From Noviherbaspirillum aridicola (GTDB lineage Bacteria > Pseudomonadota > Gammaproteobacteria > Burkholderiales > Burkholderiaceae_D), in assembly GCF_019656455.1 (NCBI RefSeq), contig NZ_BPMK01000004.1, positions 124,001 through 188,000 on the forward strand: a stretch of 64,000 nt of DNA. The letters run 5' to 3'. Every line of letters begins with the position of its first letter. Position 1 is the stretch's first letter. Below, in pieces: positions 32,013 through 41,832 of the stretch. The translations under genes were made by a program, and so were the position numbers. The notes under the pieces were generated by a model that saw only the letters and a program-made list of their open reading frames with translations, was not told the origin of the DNA and searched no databases.

Positions 32013-32028
32013 GCGAACGAACGTTCGC
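32013..32028. promoter_or_regulatory. Palindrome at the phaR transcription start, possible operator
   Basis: GCGAAC-GAAC-GTTCGC contains the perfect 10-base palindrome CGAACGTTCG (32017-32026 region) and is followed by TTTT. It sits 15 bases after the TATAAT box, where a repressor such as PhaR could control its own gene. It could also form a weak terminator hairpin. Confidence 0.35.
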
Positions 32029-32061
32029 TTTTGAGTAATGGCAGCACGGGGCTGCGTAGAT

Positions 32062-32631
32062 ATGGAAAATTCGATGAATAGTGCAAAAAAGATTACAGAG
32101 CGCTTGATCAAGAAGTATCCGAACCGCCGCCTGTACGACACCCAGACCAGTTCCTACATCACCCTTGCCGATGTGAAGCAGCTGGTGCTGGACAACGAGG
32201 AATTCACCGTGGTCGACGCCAAGTCCGACGAAGACCTCACCCGCAGCATCCTGCTGCAGATCATCCTGGAGGAAGAAGCCAACGGCACGCCCATGTTTTC
32301 CAGCGGCGCGCTCTCGCAGATCATTCGCTACTACGGCCATGCCATGCAGGGCATGATGGGCTCCTACCTGGAAAAGAACATCCAGGCCTTCATCGACATC
32401 CAGAACAAGCTCGCCGAAAGCTCCAAGGGCTTTTATGAAGGCAAGCCCTTCAGCCAGGAGATGTGGACGCAGTTCATGAACGTCCAGGGGCCGATGATGC
32501 AGGGGATGATGAGCAACTACATCGAGCAGAGCAAGAACCTGTTCGTGCAGATGCAGGAGCAGATGCAGAACCAGACCAAGAACATGTTCGGCGCCTTCCC
32601 CTTCACCCCGCCCGACAAGAACCGCAAGTAG
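32062..32631 (+). CDS. phaR: Polyhydroxyalkanoate synthesis repressor PhaR
   Basis: 189 residues. The N-terminal PHB/PHA accumulation DNA-binding domain has ERLIKKYPNRRLYDTQTSSYITLADV. The C-terminal regulator domain contains two methionine/glutamine-rich segments (MQGMMGSYLEKNIQAF, MMQGMMSNYIEQSKNLFVQMQEQMQ) that in relatives bind PHA granules. PhaR represses phasin genes and itself when no polymer is present. ATG 32062 is used; ATG 32074 would fit relatives equally well. It follows phaC with its own promoter. Confidence 0.95.
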   Translation: MENSMNSAKKITERLIKKYPNRRLYDTQTSSYITLADVKQLVLDNEEFTVVDAKSDEDLTRSILLQIILEEEANGTPMFSSGALSQIIRYYGHAMQGMMGSYLEKNIQAFIDIQNKLAESSKGFYEGKPFSQEMWTQFMNVQGPMMQGMMSNYIEQSKNLFVQMQEQMQNQTKNMFGAFPFTPPDKNRK

Positions 32632-32735
32632 GCCGCGGCCCGGCCGCTGACGGAATGGCAAGACCACCCGGGGCTCCGGCTCCGGGTGCATGAACGGGTA
32701 CAATAGCGGATTCGCCTGTACCCGTTATTCCTGCC

Positions 32736-34094
32736 ATGTCCAACCCCTCCCAAACGCCGAAAGTCGGCTTCGTCTCGCTGGGCTGCCCGAAAGCCCTGGT
32801 CGACTCGGAACAGATCCTCACCCAGCTGCGCGCCGAAGGTTACGAAACCGCCAAGTCCTACGACGGCGCCGACCTCGTCATCGTCAATACCTGCGGCTTC
32901 ATCGACGCCGCCGTGCAGGAATCGCTGGATGCGATCGGCGAGGCGCTCAATGAAAACGGCAAGGTCATCGTCACCGGCTGCCTCGGCGCCAAGAAGGACA
33001 TCGACGGCAAGGACATCATCCAGAGCGTGCATCCGAAGGTGCTGGAAGTGACCGGCCCGCATGCGGTCGGCGAAGTGATGGCGGCGGTCCACAAGCACCT
33101 GCCCAAGCCGCACGATCCTTTCCTCGACCTGGTGCCGGCGGCCGGCGTCAAGCTCACGCCCAGGCACTATGCCTATCTGAAGATCTCCGAGGGCTGCAAC
33201 CATCGCTGCAGCTTCTGCATCATCCCGTCCATGCGCGGCGACCTGGTGTCGCGTCCGATCGGCGAGATCATGCTGGAGGCGGAAAACCTGTTCAAGTCCG
33301 GCGTGAAGGAATTGCTGGTGATTTCCCAGGACACCAGCGCCTACGGCGTCGACGTGAAATTCCGCACCGGCTTCTGGAACGGCAAGCCGATCAGGACCCA
33401 CATGACCCAGCTGGTCACCGCGCTCGGCGAGCTGGCGGCGGCATACGGCGCGTGGGTGCGCCTGCACTATGTCTACCCGTATCCGCACGTGGACGACATC
33501 ATCCCGCTGATGGCCGACGGCCGGGTGCTGCCTTATCTCGATGTGCCGCTGCAGCATGCGCACCCGGATGTGCTCAAGCGCATGAAGCGTCCCGCCAACG
33601 GCGAGAAGAACATCGAGCGCATCCAGGCCTGGCGCAAGCTGTGCCCGGACCTCACCGTCCGCTCCACCTTCATCGCCGGCTTCCCGGGCGAGACCGAAGC
33701 GGAGTTCGCCTATCTGCTCGATTTTCTGAAGGAAGCGGAGATCGACCGCCTCGGCTGCTTCGCCTACTCGCCGGTGGAAGGCGCCACCGCCAATGCGCTG
33801 CCCGATCCCGTGCCCGAAGCGCTGCGCGAGGAACGCCGCGCGCAGGTGATGGCTTTGCAGGAAGGGATTTCGCGCAAGCGGCTGCAGCAGCGCGTCGGCA
33901 AGACCATCCGCGTGCTGATCGACGAGGTGGATTCCTCGGGCGGCGTCGGACGGTCCGCCGCCGATGCGCCTGAAATCGACGGCGTGGTCTACGTGAAGCC
34001 GCCGTTCGAGCCGCACCGCAAGCTCAAGGTCGGCGAGTTCGTCGACGTGCGGATCACCGCCGCCGACGCCCACGACATGTGGGCCGAGGCATGA
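32736..34094 (+). CDS. rimO: Ribosomal protein S12 methylthiotransferase RimO
   Basis: 452 residues. A radical SAM methylthiotransferase that modifies the conserved aspartate of ribosomal protein S12. The N-terminal domain ([16 protein letters not shown]) holds the second cluster cysteines. The radical SAM motif is C154xxxC158xxC161 (CNHRCSFC). A TRAM domain ends the protein. [12 protein letters not shown] distinguishes RimO from MiaB. TACAAT at 32700-32705 may be its -10 box. The ATG of the next gene overlaps its stop codon. Confidence 0.96.
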   Translation: MSNPSQTPKVGFVSLGCPKALVDSEQILTQLRAEGYETAKSYDGADLVIVNTCGFIDAAVQESLDAIGEALNENGKVIVTGCLGAKKDIDGKDIIQSVHPKVLEVTGPHAVGEVMAAVHKHLPKPHDPFLDLVPAAGVKLTPRHYAYLKISEGCNHRCSFCIIPSMRGDLVSRPIGEIMLEAENLFKSGVKELLVISQDTSAYGVDVKFRTGFWNGKPIRTHMTQLVTALGELAAAYGAWVRLHYVYPYPHVDDIIPLMADGRVLPYLDVPLQHAHPDVLKRMKRPANGEKNIERIQAWRKLCPDLTVRSTFIAGFPGETEAEFAYLLDFLKEAEIDRLGCFAYSPVEGATANALPDPVPEALREERRAQVMALQEGISRKRLQQRVGKTIRVLIDEVDSSGGVGRSAADAPEIDGVVYVKPPFEPHRKLKVGEFVDVRITAADAHDMWAEA

Positions 34095-34519
34095 TGCGCC
34101 AGGCATTTCGCGCGGCGGCGCTCGTCTGCACGCTGGCCGCGCCGCTTGCCGGCGTGGCGGCCGATGCGAAGCAGCTGTTCATCGAGCCGGTCGCCCTGCG
34201 CGGCACGCTCGGCGGCGACCCGATCCAGATGAATCTGCGCGCCAAGGAAGAGTTTGCGGATGGCGTGGAAGGCGACTACTTCCGGTTCGGGCAGTCGCTG
34301 AAAGTGCTGCTCGCCGGCGAAATCGAGGGAGAGGACGTCTTCCTCGAAGAGTCCGAAAACGGCACCAGCATCTCCGGCGAGTGGAACGGCAAGCTGAGCG
34401 GCGACAGCTTCAGCGGCCAGTGGCTGTCGGCCGACGGCAAGGAAAGCAGGCCGTTCAGCCTGCGCATCGTCCGACCAGCGGACACCCGGCGCACGACGGG
34501 CGCGGCTGCGGCAAAATAA
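34091..34519 (+). CDS. Exported protein of unknown function coupled to rimO
   Basis: 142 residues, not recognised. The first ~24 residues are a Sec signal peptide (basic start, hydrophobic core [12 protein letters not shown], cleavage near VAADA). The mature part is rich in Gly, Glu and Asp with alternating hydrophobics ([36 protein letters not shown]), which suggests a small all-beta periplasmic protein. No cysteine remains in the mature part. Its ATG overlaps the rimO TGA (ATGA), so it is translationally coupled to rimO. Confidence 0.75.
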   Translation: MMRQAFRAAALVCTLAAPLAGVAADAKQLFIEPVALRGTLGGDPIQMNLRAKEEFADGVEGDYFRFGQSLKVLLAGEIEGEDVFLEESENGTSISGEWNGKLSGDSFSGQWLSADGKESRPFSLRIVRPADTRRTTGAAAAK

Positions 34520-34547
34520 CAGGACCCATCTCACCACGGAGCGAAGA

Positions 34548-35729
34548 GTGACCACCCGCAAGGCGCTGCAAACCTCCCTGATTCACACCGACTACCGGGC
34601 GCCGGAAGGCTTCGGCGCGCTGCCCCATGCCATTCATCACGCCTCGACGGTCCTCTTCAAGGACGTGGCCGCGCTGAGGGCGCGCAACTGGCAGGACAAG
34701 AGCGGCTACACCTATGGCCTGCACGGCACGCCCACCACCTTCACGCTGGAGGCGCGGCTCGCCGAAATCGAGGGCGGCAGCCACTGCGTGCTCGCGCCGA
34801 GCGGCCTGGCGGCGATCGCCATGGTGGATTTCGGCCTGCTGCGCAGCGGCGACGATCTCCTGATACCCGACAATGTCTACAACCCCAACCGGGAGCTGGG
34901 ACGCTGGCTGGCGCAGGACTACGGCATCACCACGCGCTTCTACGATCCGATGGCCGGCGAGGGCATTGCGGAGCTGATCCGGCCGAATACCCGGCTGGTC
35001 TGGACGGAGGCGCCGGGATCGGTGTCGATGGAAGTGCCCGACATTCCCGCCATCTGCCGGGCGGTGAAGGCACGGCGCGAAGCCGGCCAGGATATCCACG
35101 TCGCGATCGACAACACCTGGTCGGCCGGCATTGCGTTCCGCGCCTTCGACCATGGGGTGGACATCGTGATGCAGGCGCTGACCAAGTATCAGTCGGGCGG
35201 CTCCGACGTGCTGATGGGGGCCGTGATCACGCGCGACCGCGAGCTGATGCGGCGGATGGAAATGGCGCACATGCGCATCGGCTTCGGCGTCGGTGCGGAC
35301 GATGCCTATCTCGTGCTGCGCGGGCTGCCGACGATGAAGCTGCGCTTCGACGCGCATGATGCCGGCGCGCGCAAGGTCGCCGCCTGGCTGAAGCAGCGGC
35401 CGGAAATCTCGCGCGTACTGCATCCGGCCTTCGAGGACTGCCCGGGCCACGAGACATGGAAGCGAGATTTCAGCGGGGCGGGCGGACTGTTTTCCGTGGT
35501 CTTCGACGAACGCTATGCGGAAGCCCAGACCGACCGTTTCATCGACAGCCTGAAATTCTTCAAGATAGGTTACAGCTGGGGCGGCGCGCACAGCCTGTGC
35601 GTGCCGTATCGCATCCAGGACATGCGCCGCGGCTGGCAGGGCAAGGGGCAGCTGGTGCGTTTCAATATCGGACTGGAAGAGCCGGACGACCTGATCGCCG
35701 ACATCGAGCAGGCGTTCGGGGCGCTCTAG
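34548..35729 (+). CDS. metC: Cystathionine beta-lyase
   Basis: 393 residues, Cys/Met-metabolism PLP enzyme. It cleaves cystathionine to homocysteine, pyruvate and ammonia in methionine synthesis. The PLP lysine is K213 in ALTKYQSGGSDVLMG, preceded by AIDNTWSAG with the PLP-binding aspartate. SYTYGLHGTPTTFTLE-type residues near 60 match proteobacterial MetC. The start is GTG 34548 with GGAGCGA upstream. It stands 28 bases after the exported-protein gene and may share the rimO transcript. Confidence 0.92.
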   Translation: MTTRKALQTSLIHTDYRAPEGFGALPHAIHHASTVLFKDVAALRARNWQDKSGYTYGLHGTPTTFTLEARLAEIEGGSHCVLAPSGLAAIAMVDFGLLRSGDDLLIPDNVYNPNRELGRWLAQDYGITTRFYDPMAGEGIAELIRPNTRLVWTEAPGSVSMEVPDIPAICRAVKARREAGQDIHVAIDNTWSAGIAFRAFDHGVDIVMQALTKYQSGGSDVLMGAVITRDRELMRRMEMAHMRIGFGVGADDAYLVLRGLPTMKLRFDAHDAGARKVAAWLKQRPEISRVLHPAFEDCPGHETWKRDFSGAGGLFSVVFDERYAEAQTDRFIDSLKFFKIGYSWGGAHSLCVPYRIQDMRRGWQGKGQLVRFNIGLEEPDDLIADIEQAFGAL

Positions 35730-35734
35730 CCGGT

Positions 35735-35756
35735 GGCCCGGGAGACTGCCCGGGCC
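35735..35756. terminator. Hairpin between convergent metC and a membrane-protein gene
   Basis: GGCCCGGG (35735-35742), loop AGACTG, CCCGGGCC (35749-35756) is a perfect 8-pair GC stem. It has no T-run, so it may work only as a pause or Rho-assisted terminator. Confidence 0.4.
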
Positions 35757-35764
35757 GTCTCCGG

Positions 35765-36127
35765 CTAGATCTTCATCGGCTTGTTGTCGGTGAGGTCGAG
35801 CAGGCCCTTGATCAGACGGTAGGCCTTCCAGACCCAGGCGCCGGTCCAGATCAGCCAGGCGAGCGGAATGCCGATCACCGTGGCGAACAGGATGCCGCCG
35901 ACGACCATCCAGAACAGGTACCACCAGAACGAGCGGATCTGCCAGCTGTGATGGCTGTGGACGAAGGTGCCGGCCGCATCATCCCGCTTGATGTAGTTGA
36001 TGATCAGAGGGATCCAGGAAAAGGCGCCGAGCGAGAACAGGAAACTGATCCCGTGCAGCAGGTAAAGCCACCACGCGAGATTCTTGGCGGACTGCAAGCG
36101 CGAATCGAGTACGAGTTCCTGCGACAT
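35765..36127 (-). CDS. DUF4870-like membrane protein
   Basis: 120 residues with about three hydrophobic segments (near 19-36, 66-90 and 92-105). The sequence AKNLAWWLYLLHGISFLFSLG and the central WQIRSFWWYLFW block resemble the DUF4870 family of small inner-membrane proteins without known function. A strong GGAGG lies nine bases before the ATG. It is transcribed toward metC, away from serB, which lies upstream on the same strand. Confidence 0.8.
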   Translation of the reverse strand: MSQELVLDSRLQSAKNLAWWLYLLHGISFLFSLGAFSWIPLIINYIKRDDAAGTFVHSHHSWQIRSFWWYLFWMVVGGILFATVIGIPLAWLIWTGAWVWKAYRLIKGLLDLTDNKPMKI

Positions 36128-36160
36128 CTGGCCTCCGTGATGGTTACCTGCAAATAAAGA

Positions 36161-37003
36161 TCACTCGAACAGCGATAAGATTCCGTCAAGTCCCACAAAA
36201 TTCAAGGCCACGTCGGCCTGCGCACGGACCACCGGCTTGGCGCGGAAAGCGACCGACATGCCGGCAATCGCCATCATTTTCAGGTCGTTGGCGCCGTCGC
36301 CCATCACGATCGATTTCTTCGCATCAATGCCAAGCTGGGCGCAGACGCGCTCGACGGTCCGCTTCTTTTCTTCCGCATCGACAATGCCGCCGACCACCCT
36401 GCCGGTCAGCCTGCCGTCGACGATCTCGAGTTCGTTGGAGTGCGTGAAGTCCAGGCCGAGGCGCTCTTTCATCCTGTCGGTGAAGAAGGTGAAGCCGCCG
36501 GACACCAGCAGGGTCTTGAGGCCGGCCGCGCGGACCGCGGCCAGCATGTTTTCCGCCCCGGGCGACAGCCGCAGGCGTTCGTCGTACACGCGCTGCAGCG
36601 CGGAGGCATCCAGCCCCTTGAGCAGGGCCACCCGGCGTGCCAGGCTTTCGCGGAATTCGATTTCGCCCCGCATCGCGGCTTCGGTGATTTCCGCGACCTG
36701 CGGCTTGAGGCCCTGCATGTCGGCGATCTCGTCGATGCACTCGATGGTGATCAGGGTGGAGTCCATGTCCATCGCAACCAGGCCGAAGTCCGACAGCCTG
36801 CGCCCGGGGGCGGCAAACGCATAGTCGAGCCGGGCGGCAAGGCAGGCGGCGTCGATTTCCGCCTTGAGGCCTTCCGAGAACTGGACGTCCACGCAGCGCC
36901 AGGCATGGGCGCCGATCGGTTCGGTGCGGCGGCCGCCTGCGAGGCTGGCGATGCGGGAGACGGAGGCGGGGTCGGGGTTCAGGCCCTGGAGGATCAGATT
37001 CAT
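36161..37003 (-). CDS. serB: Phosphoserine phosphatase
   Basis: 280 residues, HAD superfamily. It hydrolyses O-phosphoserine to serine, the last step of serine synthesis. The HAD motif is MDMDST with D79 (nucleophile) and D81. Motif III is KKSIVMGDGANDLKMM. The N-terminal ~70 residues form a regulatory ACT-like region, as in E. coli SerB. ATG 37003 fits the family start (MNLILQGL). It is read away from mfd with 46 bases between them. A long open frame upstream, overlapping mfd, is not coding. Confidence 0.95.
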   Translation of the reverse strand: MNLILQGLNPDPASVSRIASLAGGRRTEPIGAHAWRCVDVQFSEGLKAEIDAACLAARLDYAFAAPGRRLSDFGLVAMDMDSTLITIECIDEIADMQGLKPQVAEITEAAMRGEIEFRESLARRVALLKGLDASALQRVYDERLRLSPGAENMLAAVRAAGLKTLLVSGGFTFFTDRMKERLGLDFTHSNELEIVDGRLTGRVVGGIVDAEEKKRTVERVCAQLGIDAKKSIVMGDGANDLKMMAIAGMSVAFRAKPVVRAQADVALNFVGLDGILSLFE

Positions 37004-37049
37004 GCGTTGGCTGTGAAGGTGGCGGTATGTCGTGCTGCCTGCTGGTTGT

Positions 37050-40000
37050 TCATTTCGTTGCTGCCGCCGGCGCGGACTGCAGCGCGCGTATCGTGGTCTT
37101 GACCTGGTTGACGCGCGCCGCGAGATCGGGCATCGCCGCCGTAATGCGCAGCTTGTCCTGGCCGTGCAGCCGGATGTGGCGATTCTTCTGCACGAGTTCG
37201 ATGATGCGCATCGCGTCGACCGGCGGATTCGGCTGGAACTGCAGCACCGCCGACTCGGCGTGGGCATCGATTTTAACAATGCCGACGGCCGTCGCCGCGA
37301 TCCGCAGCCGGTGGGTGTCGATCAGCGCCTTGGCCGGGTCCGGCAACTTGCCGAAGCGGTCGATGAGTTCTTCCTGCAGCGCGTCGACCTTGTCCTGGCT
37401 GTCGCAATTGGCGAATCGCTTGTAGAGCGAGAGGCGCTCGTGCACATCGCCGCAGTAATCCTGCGGCAGCAGGGCGGGCACATGCAGATTGATCTCGGTG
37501 GTGTGCGACAGCGGCGCGGCGAGGTCCGGCTCCTTGCCATTCTTGAGCGCCCGCACCGCTTCGTTGAGCATGTCGGAATACAGCTGGAAGCCGATCTCCT
37601 GCATTTCTCCCGACTGGTTCTCGCCGAGCACCTCGCCGGCGCCGCGGATCTCCAGGTCGTGCATCGCGAGGTAGAAGCCGCTGCCCAGCTCTTCCATCTG
37701 CTGGATCGCTTCCAGGCGCCGCTGCGCCTGCTTGCTCAGGCCGCTGACGTCATGCACGAGCAGGTAGGCATAGGCCTGGTGGTGCGAGCGGCCCACGCGT
37801 CCGCGCAGCTGGTGCAGCTGCGCCAGGCCGAACTTGTCGGCGCGGTGCATGATGATGGTGTTGGCGGTGGGGACGTCGATGCCGGTCTCGATGATCGTGG
37901 TGCACAGCAGGATGTTGTAGCGCTGGGTGACGAAATCACGCATCACTTTTTCCAGTTCGCGCTCATGCATCTGGCCGTGCGCGACCGCGATGCGGGCCTC
38001 GGGAAGCAGGGCTTCCAGCATGGCCTTGCGGTTGAGGATGGTTTCCACCTCGTTGTGCAGGAAGTACACCTGGCCGCCGCGCTTGAGTTCGCGCAGGCAG
38101 GCTTCGCGGATCACCGAGTCGTCCTCGCGACGGACGAAGGTCTTGATCGCGAGCCGCTTCTGCGGCGCGGTGGCGATCACCGAAAAGTCGCGCAGGCCTT
38201 CGAGCGCCATGCCCAGTGTGCGGGGAATCGGCGTCGCCGTCAGGGTCAGCACGTCGACCTCGGCGCGCAGGGCCTTGAGCGCTTCCTTCTGGCGCACGCC
38301 GAAGCGGTGTTCCTCGTCGATGATGACCAGGCCGAGGCGGGCGAACTTGACCTCGCTCGACAACAGCTTGTGCGTACCGATCACGATGTCTATCGTGCCC
38401 TCGGCCAGGCCCTTGATCGCGGTGCTGACTTCCTTGCCGGTGCGGAAGCGCGACAGTTCGGCGATCTTCACCGGCCAGTCGGCGAAGCGGTCGGCAAATG
38501 TCTGCGCGTGCTGTTCCGCCAGCAGCGTGGTGGGCGCCAGGATCGCGACCTGCTTGCCGCCCATGACCGCGACGAAAGCCGCGCGCAGCGCCACCTCGGT
38601 CTTGCCGAAGCCGACGTCGCCGCAGATCAGCCGGTCCATCGGCTGGCCGCTGGTCATGTCCTTGATCACCGCATTGATCGCCGCGCTCTGGTCGGGCGTC
38701 TCCTCGAAGCCGAAGCTCTCGGCGAAGGCTTCATAGTCGCGCGCCGAATACTGGAAGGAATGGCCCTGGCGCGCGGCGCGGCGTGCGTACAGGTTGAGCA
38801 GTTCGGCGGCCGTGTCGCGTATCTGCTGAGCGGCCTTGCGCTTGGCCTTTTCCCACTGGCCGGAACCGAGCGCATGCAGCGGCGCGTCTTCCGGCGATGC
38901 GCCCGAGTAGCGGGAGATCACGTGCAGTTGCGACACCGGCACGTAAAGCTTGGTCTCTTTCGCATACTCCAGGTGCAGGAATTCGGTTTCGCCTTCGCCG
39001 AGGTCCATGCTGACCAGGCCCATGTAGCGGCCGATGCCGTGATTCTCGTGCACCACCGGGTCGCCGACCTTCAGCTCCGACAGGTCGCGCACCATGTACT
39101 CGACCTGGGTCACCGCTTCCTGCTTGCGGCGTCCGGCGCGGCGTCCCGTGCCCGCGTAGAGTTCGGTCTCGGTGATGAAAGCGAGATCGCCGAATTCCGG
39201 CCCCAGTTCGAAGCCCTGTTGCAGCGGCGCAATGCCCAGCACCAGCCGGTCCCCGCGCGAGGCGAAGTCTTCGAAGCCGTCGCACAGCACGGGATGCAGG
39301 TCGAAATCGCGGAAATACTGTTGCAGCGTCTCCCGGCGGCCGCCGGAATCCGCGCACAGCATGACCCGTTTCCCGGTGCGCAGCAGGTAGGCGCGGAGGT
39401 TCGCCAGCGGATCGTCCGCCCGCCGGTTGACCGCGATATTCGGCAGCGGCGCGGACAGGACGGAAGGCTCGTCGGACTGCTCGATCACCCAGCGTCCGTG
39501 CGGTTTGGCCAGGGTGAAGAAATCCTCGTCGGTCAGGAACAGCCGGTCCGGCGGCAGCAACGGGCGTTCGCGGTCGGCCTTCAGGAATTTGAAGCGCGAC
39601 TCGGTATCGCTCCAGAAGCGCCTGATCGCCGCCTCGATGTCGCCCACGGTGGCGAGCGCCGTCTCCTGCGGCAGGTATTCGAACAGGGTGGCGGTCTGCT
39701 CGAAGAACAGCGGCAGGTAGTACTCGATGCCGGCCGAAGCGATGCCGTTGCCGATGTCCTTGTAGATCGCATACCTGGACGGGTCGCCCTCGAATTCCTC
39801 GCGCCAGCGGCTCCGGAATGCAGTACGTGCCGCCTCGTCCATGGGGAATTCCCGGCCGGGAAGCAGACGCACCTCGGGCACCGGATAGAGCGAGCGCTGG
39901 GTATCGGCGTCGAAGGTGCGGATGGTCTCGATGGTGTCGCCGAACAGGTCGAGGCGGTACGGCAGCGCCGAGCCCATCGGGAACAGGTCGATCAGGCCGC

Positions 40001-40511
40001 CGCGCACCGAGTACTCGCCGGGCGACATGACCTGGCTCACATGCGTATAGCCGGCCAGCGTCAGCTGCTGCCTGAGACGTGCCTCGTCGAGCGTCTCGCC
40101 CTTCTTGAAAAAGAAGGTGTACGCCGCGAGGAACGACGGCGGCGCCATGCGCAGCAGGGCGGTGGCCGCCGGCACGATCAGCACGTCGCAGGCGCCGCTG
40201 CGCACCTCATGCAGCGTCGCCAGCCGTTCCGACACGAGGTCCTGGTGGGGCGAGAAAGCGTCGTAGGGCAGGGTTTCCCAGTCCGGCAGCAGGTGGCAGC
40301 GCAGTGCGTCCTTGCCGGCGAACCAGGGGATTTCATTGAGCAGGCGCTGCGCCTCGCTGGCGCCGGCCACGACCACCGTCAGCATGCGCTTCTGCTGCTT
40401 CAGTTCGGCCGCGGCGCGCGCAAGCAGAAAGGCATCGGCGGACCCGTGCGCGGCGGGCGGGACGAATCGGTGACCAGACCTGGGAAGGGATTTTTTGAGA
40501 TCGAAGGACAT
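37050..40511 (-). CDS. mfd: Transcription-repair coupling factor Mfd
   Basis: 1,153 residues. An SF2 DNA translocase that removes stalled RNA polymerase and recruits UvrA. The UvrB-like N-terminal module, the RNA-polymerase interaction domain (HENHGIGRYMGL region) and the translocase domain are in order. Walker A is GDVGFGKTE with K637 and the DEEH box starts at D732. The TRG region and C-terminal autoinhibitory domain (LHVPALLPQDYCGD) complete the chain. The ATG at 40511 (MSFDLKKSL) gives the normal length; upstream frame to 40628 is not used. It diverges from ispD. Confidence 0.97.
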   Translation of the reverse strand: MSFDLKKSLPRSGHRFVPPAAHGSADAFLLARAAAELKQQKRMLTVVVAGASEAQRLLNEIPWFAGKDALRCHLLPDWETLPYDAFSPHQDLVSERLATLHEVRSGACDVLIVPAATALLRMAPPSFLAAYTFFFKKGETLDEARLRQQLTLAGYTHVSQVMSPGEYSVRGGLIDLFPMGSALPYRLDLFGDTIETIRTFDADTQRSLYPVPEVRLLPGREFPMDEAARTAFRSRWREEFEGDPSRYAIYKDIGNGIASAGIEYYLPLFFEQTATLFEYLPQETALATVGDIEAAIRRFWSDTESRFKFLKADRERPLLPPDRLFLTDEDFFTLAKPHGRWVIEQSDEPSVLSAPLPNIAVNRRADDPLANLRAYLLRTGKRVMLCADSGGRRETLQQYFRDFDLHPVLCDGFEDFASRGDRLVLGIAPLQQGFELGPEFGDLAFITETELYAGTGRRAGRRKQEAVTQVEYMVRDLSELKVGDPVVHENHGIGRYMGLVSMDLGEGETEFLHLEYAKETKLYVPVSQLHVISRYSGASPEDAPLHALGSGQWEKAKRKAAQQIRDTAAELLNLYARRAARQGHSFQYSARDYEAFAESFGFEETPDQSAAINAVIKDMTSGQPMDRLICGDVGFGKTEVALRAAFVAVMGGKQVAILAPTTLLAEQHAQTFADRFADWPVKIAELSRFRTGKEVSTAIKGLAEGTIDIVIGTHKLLSSEVKFARLGLVIIDEEHRFGVRQKEALKALRAEVDVLTLTATPIPRTLGMALEGLRDFSVIATAPQKRLAIKTFVRREDDSVIREACLRELKRGGQVYFLHNEVETILNRKAMLEALLPEARIAVAHGQMHERELEKVMRDFVTQRYNILLCTTIIETGIDVPTANTIIMHRADKFGLAQLHQLRGRVGRSHHQAYAYLLVHDVSGLSKQAQRRLEAIQQMEELGSGFYLAMHDLEIRGAGEVLGENQSGEMQEIGFQLYSDMLNEAVRALKNGKEPDLAAPLSHTTEINLHVPALLPQDYCGDVHERLSLYKRFANCDSQDKVDALQEELIDRFGKLPDPAKALIDTHRLRIAATAVGIVKIDAHAESAVLQFQPNPPVDAMRIIELVQKNRHIRLHGQDKLRITAAMPDLAARVNQVKTTIRALQSAPAAATK

Positions 40512-40642
40512 CAATGGACAACACGCGACGGCGCCTGTGCGGCACATCGCGCGTGCTTCGACTGTGAGAAAATATCCGCCGATTATAAACCAGCTGCCTG
40601 ATCCCGGCCGGAGGCGCCGGGCACGCATCGCCTTGCCTTCGC

Positions 40643-41341
40643 ATGAATCCAGCCCGTCATTTCGCCCTCATCCCCGCCGCCGGCGTCGGCTCGCGCATGG
40701 GCGCCTCCCATCCCAAGCAATACCTCGACCTGGCGGGCAAGCCTGTCCTCGCGCATGTGATCGACACGTTTCACGCGGCGCCGTCGATTGCCGGCGTCGT
40801 CGTCGTGGTCAGCCCGGAGGATGGCTATATCGATGACCTGGCCGTGAAAGCGGGGCAGGCCTGGCCGCGCCTGAGCATCGTCCGCAAGGGCGGGGCGACG
40901 CGCAGGGAGTCGGTGCTCGGCGGTCTGCGCGCGCTCGCCGATCATGCCAACGAGGAGGACTGGGTCCTGGTGCATGACGCGGCAAGGCCGGGGCTGACGG
41001 TGGCGCTGATAGAACGGCTTGCGCATGCGCTGGCGGAGGACCGTGTGGGCGGCCTGCTGGCGCTGCCCGTGGTCGACACCCTCAAGCGCAGCGACGACGA
41101 CGGACGCGCCGAGCGGACGGTGCCGCGCGAGCAGTTGTGGGCGGCGCAGACACCGCAGATGTTCCGCCACGGACTGCTTACCCGGGCGCTGGAACAGGCG
41201 CCGGACGTGACCGACGAAGCCGGCGCCATCGAGCGGCTCGGACTGAAGCCGAAACTGGTCGAGGGCAGCCCGCGCAACTTCAAGATCACGCTGCCGCACG
41301 ATCTCGCCCTGGCCGAACTGCATATGAAAGGACTTGGATGA
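40643..41341 (+). CDS. ispD: 2-C-methyl-D-erythritol 4-phosphate cytidylyltransferase
   Basis: 232 residues. The third enzyme of the non-mevalonate isoprenoid pathway: MEP plus CTP gives CDP-methylerythritol. The nucleotide-binding start [20 protein letters not shown] and the VLVHDAARP block are intact. The interval to mfd (131 bases) holds GATTATAAA near 40581, a possible -10 region. Its stop overlaps the ispF start by ATGA. Confidence 0.96.
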   Translation: MNPARHFALIPAAGVGSRMGASHPKQYLDLAGKPVLAHVIDTFHAAPSIAGVVVVVSPEDGYIDDLAVKAGQAWPRLSIVRKGGATRRESVLGGLRALADHANEEDWVLVHDAARPGLTVALIERLAHALAEDRVGGLLALPVVDTLKRSDDDGRAERTVPREQLWAAQTPQMFRHGLLTRALEQAPDVTDEAGAIERLGLKPKLVEGSPRNFKITLPHDLALAELHMKGLG

Positions 41342-41832
41342 ATCTTCCCCCGTACCGTGTGGGCCAGGGCTATGACTGTCATGCGCTGGTGCCCGGACGC
41401 AAGCTGGTCGTCGGCGGCGTGACCATTCCGCATGCCAACGGTCTGCTCGGTCATTCCGACGCCGACGTGCTGCTCCACGCAATCACCGACGCGCTGCTCG
41501 GGGCGGCCGGCCTCGGCGACATCGGCCGGCATTTTCCCGATACCGACGCCCGCTTTGCAGGCGCCGACTCGCGCGTCCTGCTGCGGGAGGCCGGAAGCCG
41601 GGTGGCGGAAGCGGGCTATGCGATCGGCAATATCGACTCCACCATCATCGCGCAGGCACCCAGGATGGCGCCGCATATCGCGCGGATGGCGGAAAACATC
41701 GCCGCCGATCTCGGCATTGCCCCCGGCCAGGTCAACGTCAAGGCCAAGACCAATGAAAAACTGGGTTTCGTCGGCCGCGAAGAGGGCATCGCCGCGGAGG
41801 CGATCGCCTTGCTGTATCCGAGCAGGACTTAA
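41338..41832 (+). CDS. ispF: 2-C-methyl-D-erythritol 2,4-cyclodiphosphate synthase
   Basis: 164 residues. It cyclises CDP-methylerythritol 2-phosphate in the non-mevalonate pathway. The zinc ligands D13 and H15 (GYDCHAL) and the [19 protein letters not shown] block are present, with the C-terminal [17 protein letters not shown]. The start overlaps the ispD stop, so the two are coupled. The stop overlaps tail to tail with the small zinc-finger gene on the other strand. Confidence 0.96.
   Translation: MNLPPYRVGQGYDCHALVPGRKLVVGGVTIPHANGLLGHSDADVLLHAITDALLGAAGLGDIGRHFPDTDARFAGADSRVLLREAGSRVAEAGYAIGNIDSTIIAQAPRMAPHIARMAENIAADLGIAPGQVNVKAKTNEKLGFVGREEGIAAEAIALLYPSRT

Noticed and set aside
36161-37279. 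Longer serB starting at 37279.
   Set aside because: The extra part overlaps mfd in antisense and is Arg/Ser-rich. The family start is ATG 37003.
37032-40601. Open frame of nearly 1,190 codons on the + strand opposite mfd.
   Set aside because: mfd has all its motifs on the - strand. The opposite frame mirrors its codon bias and shows no family, start site or ribosome site.
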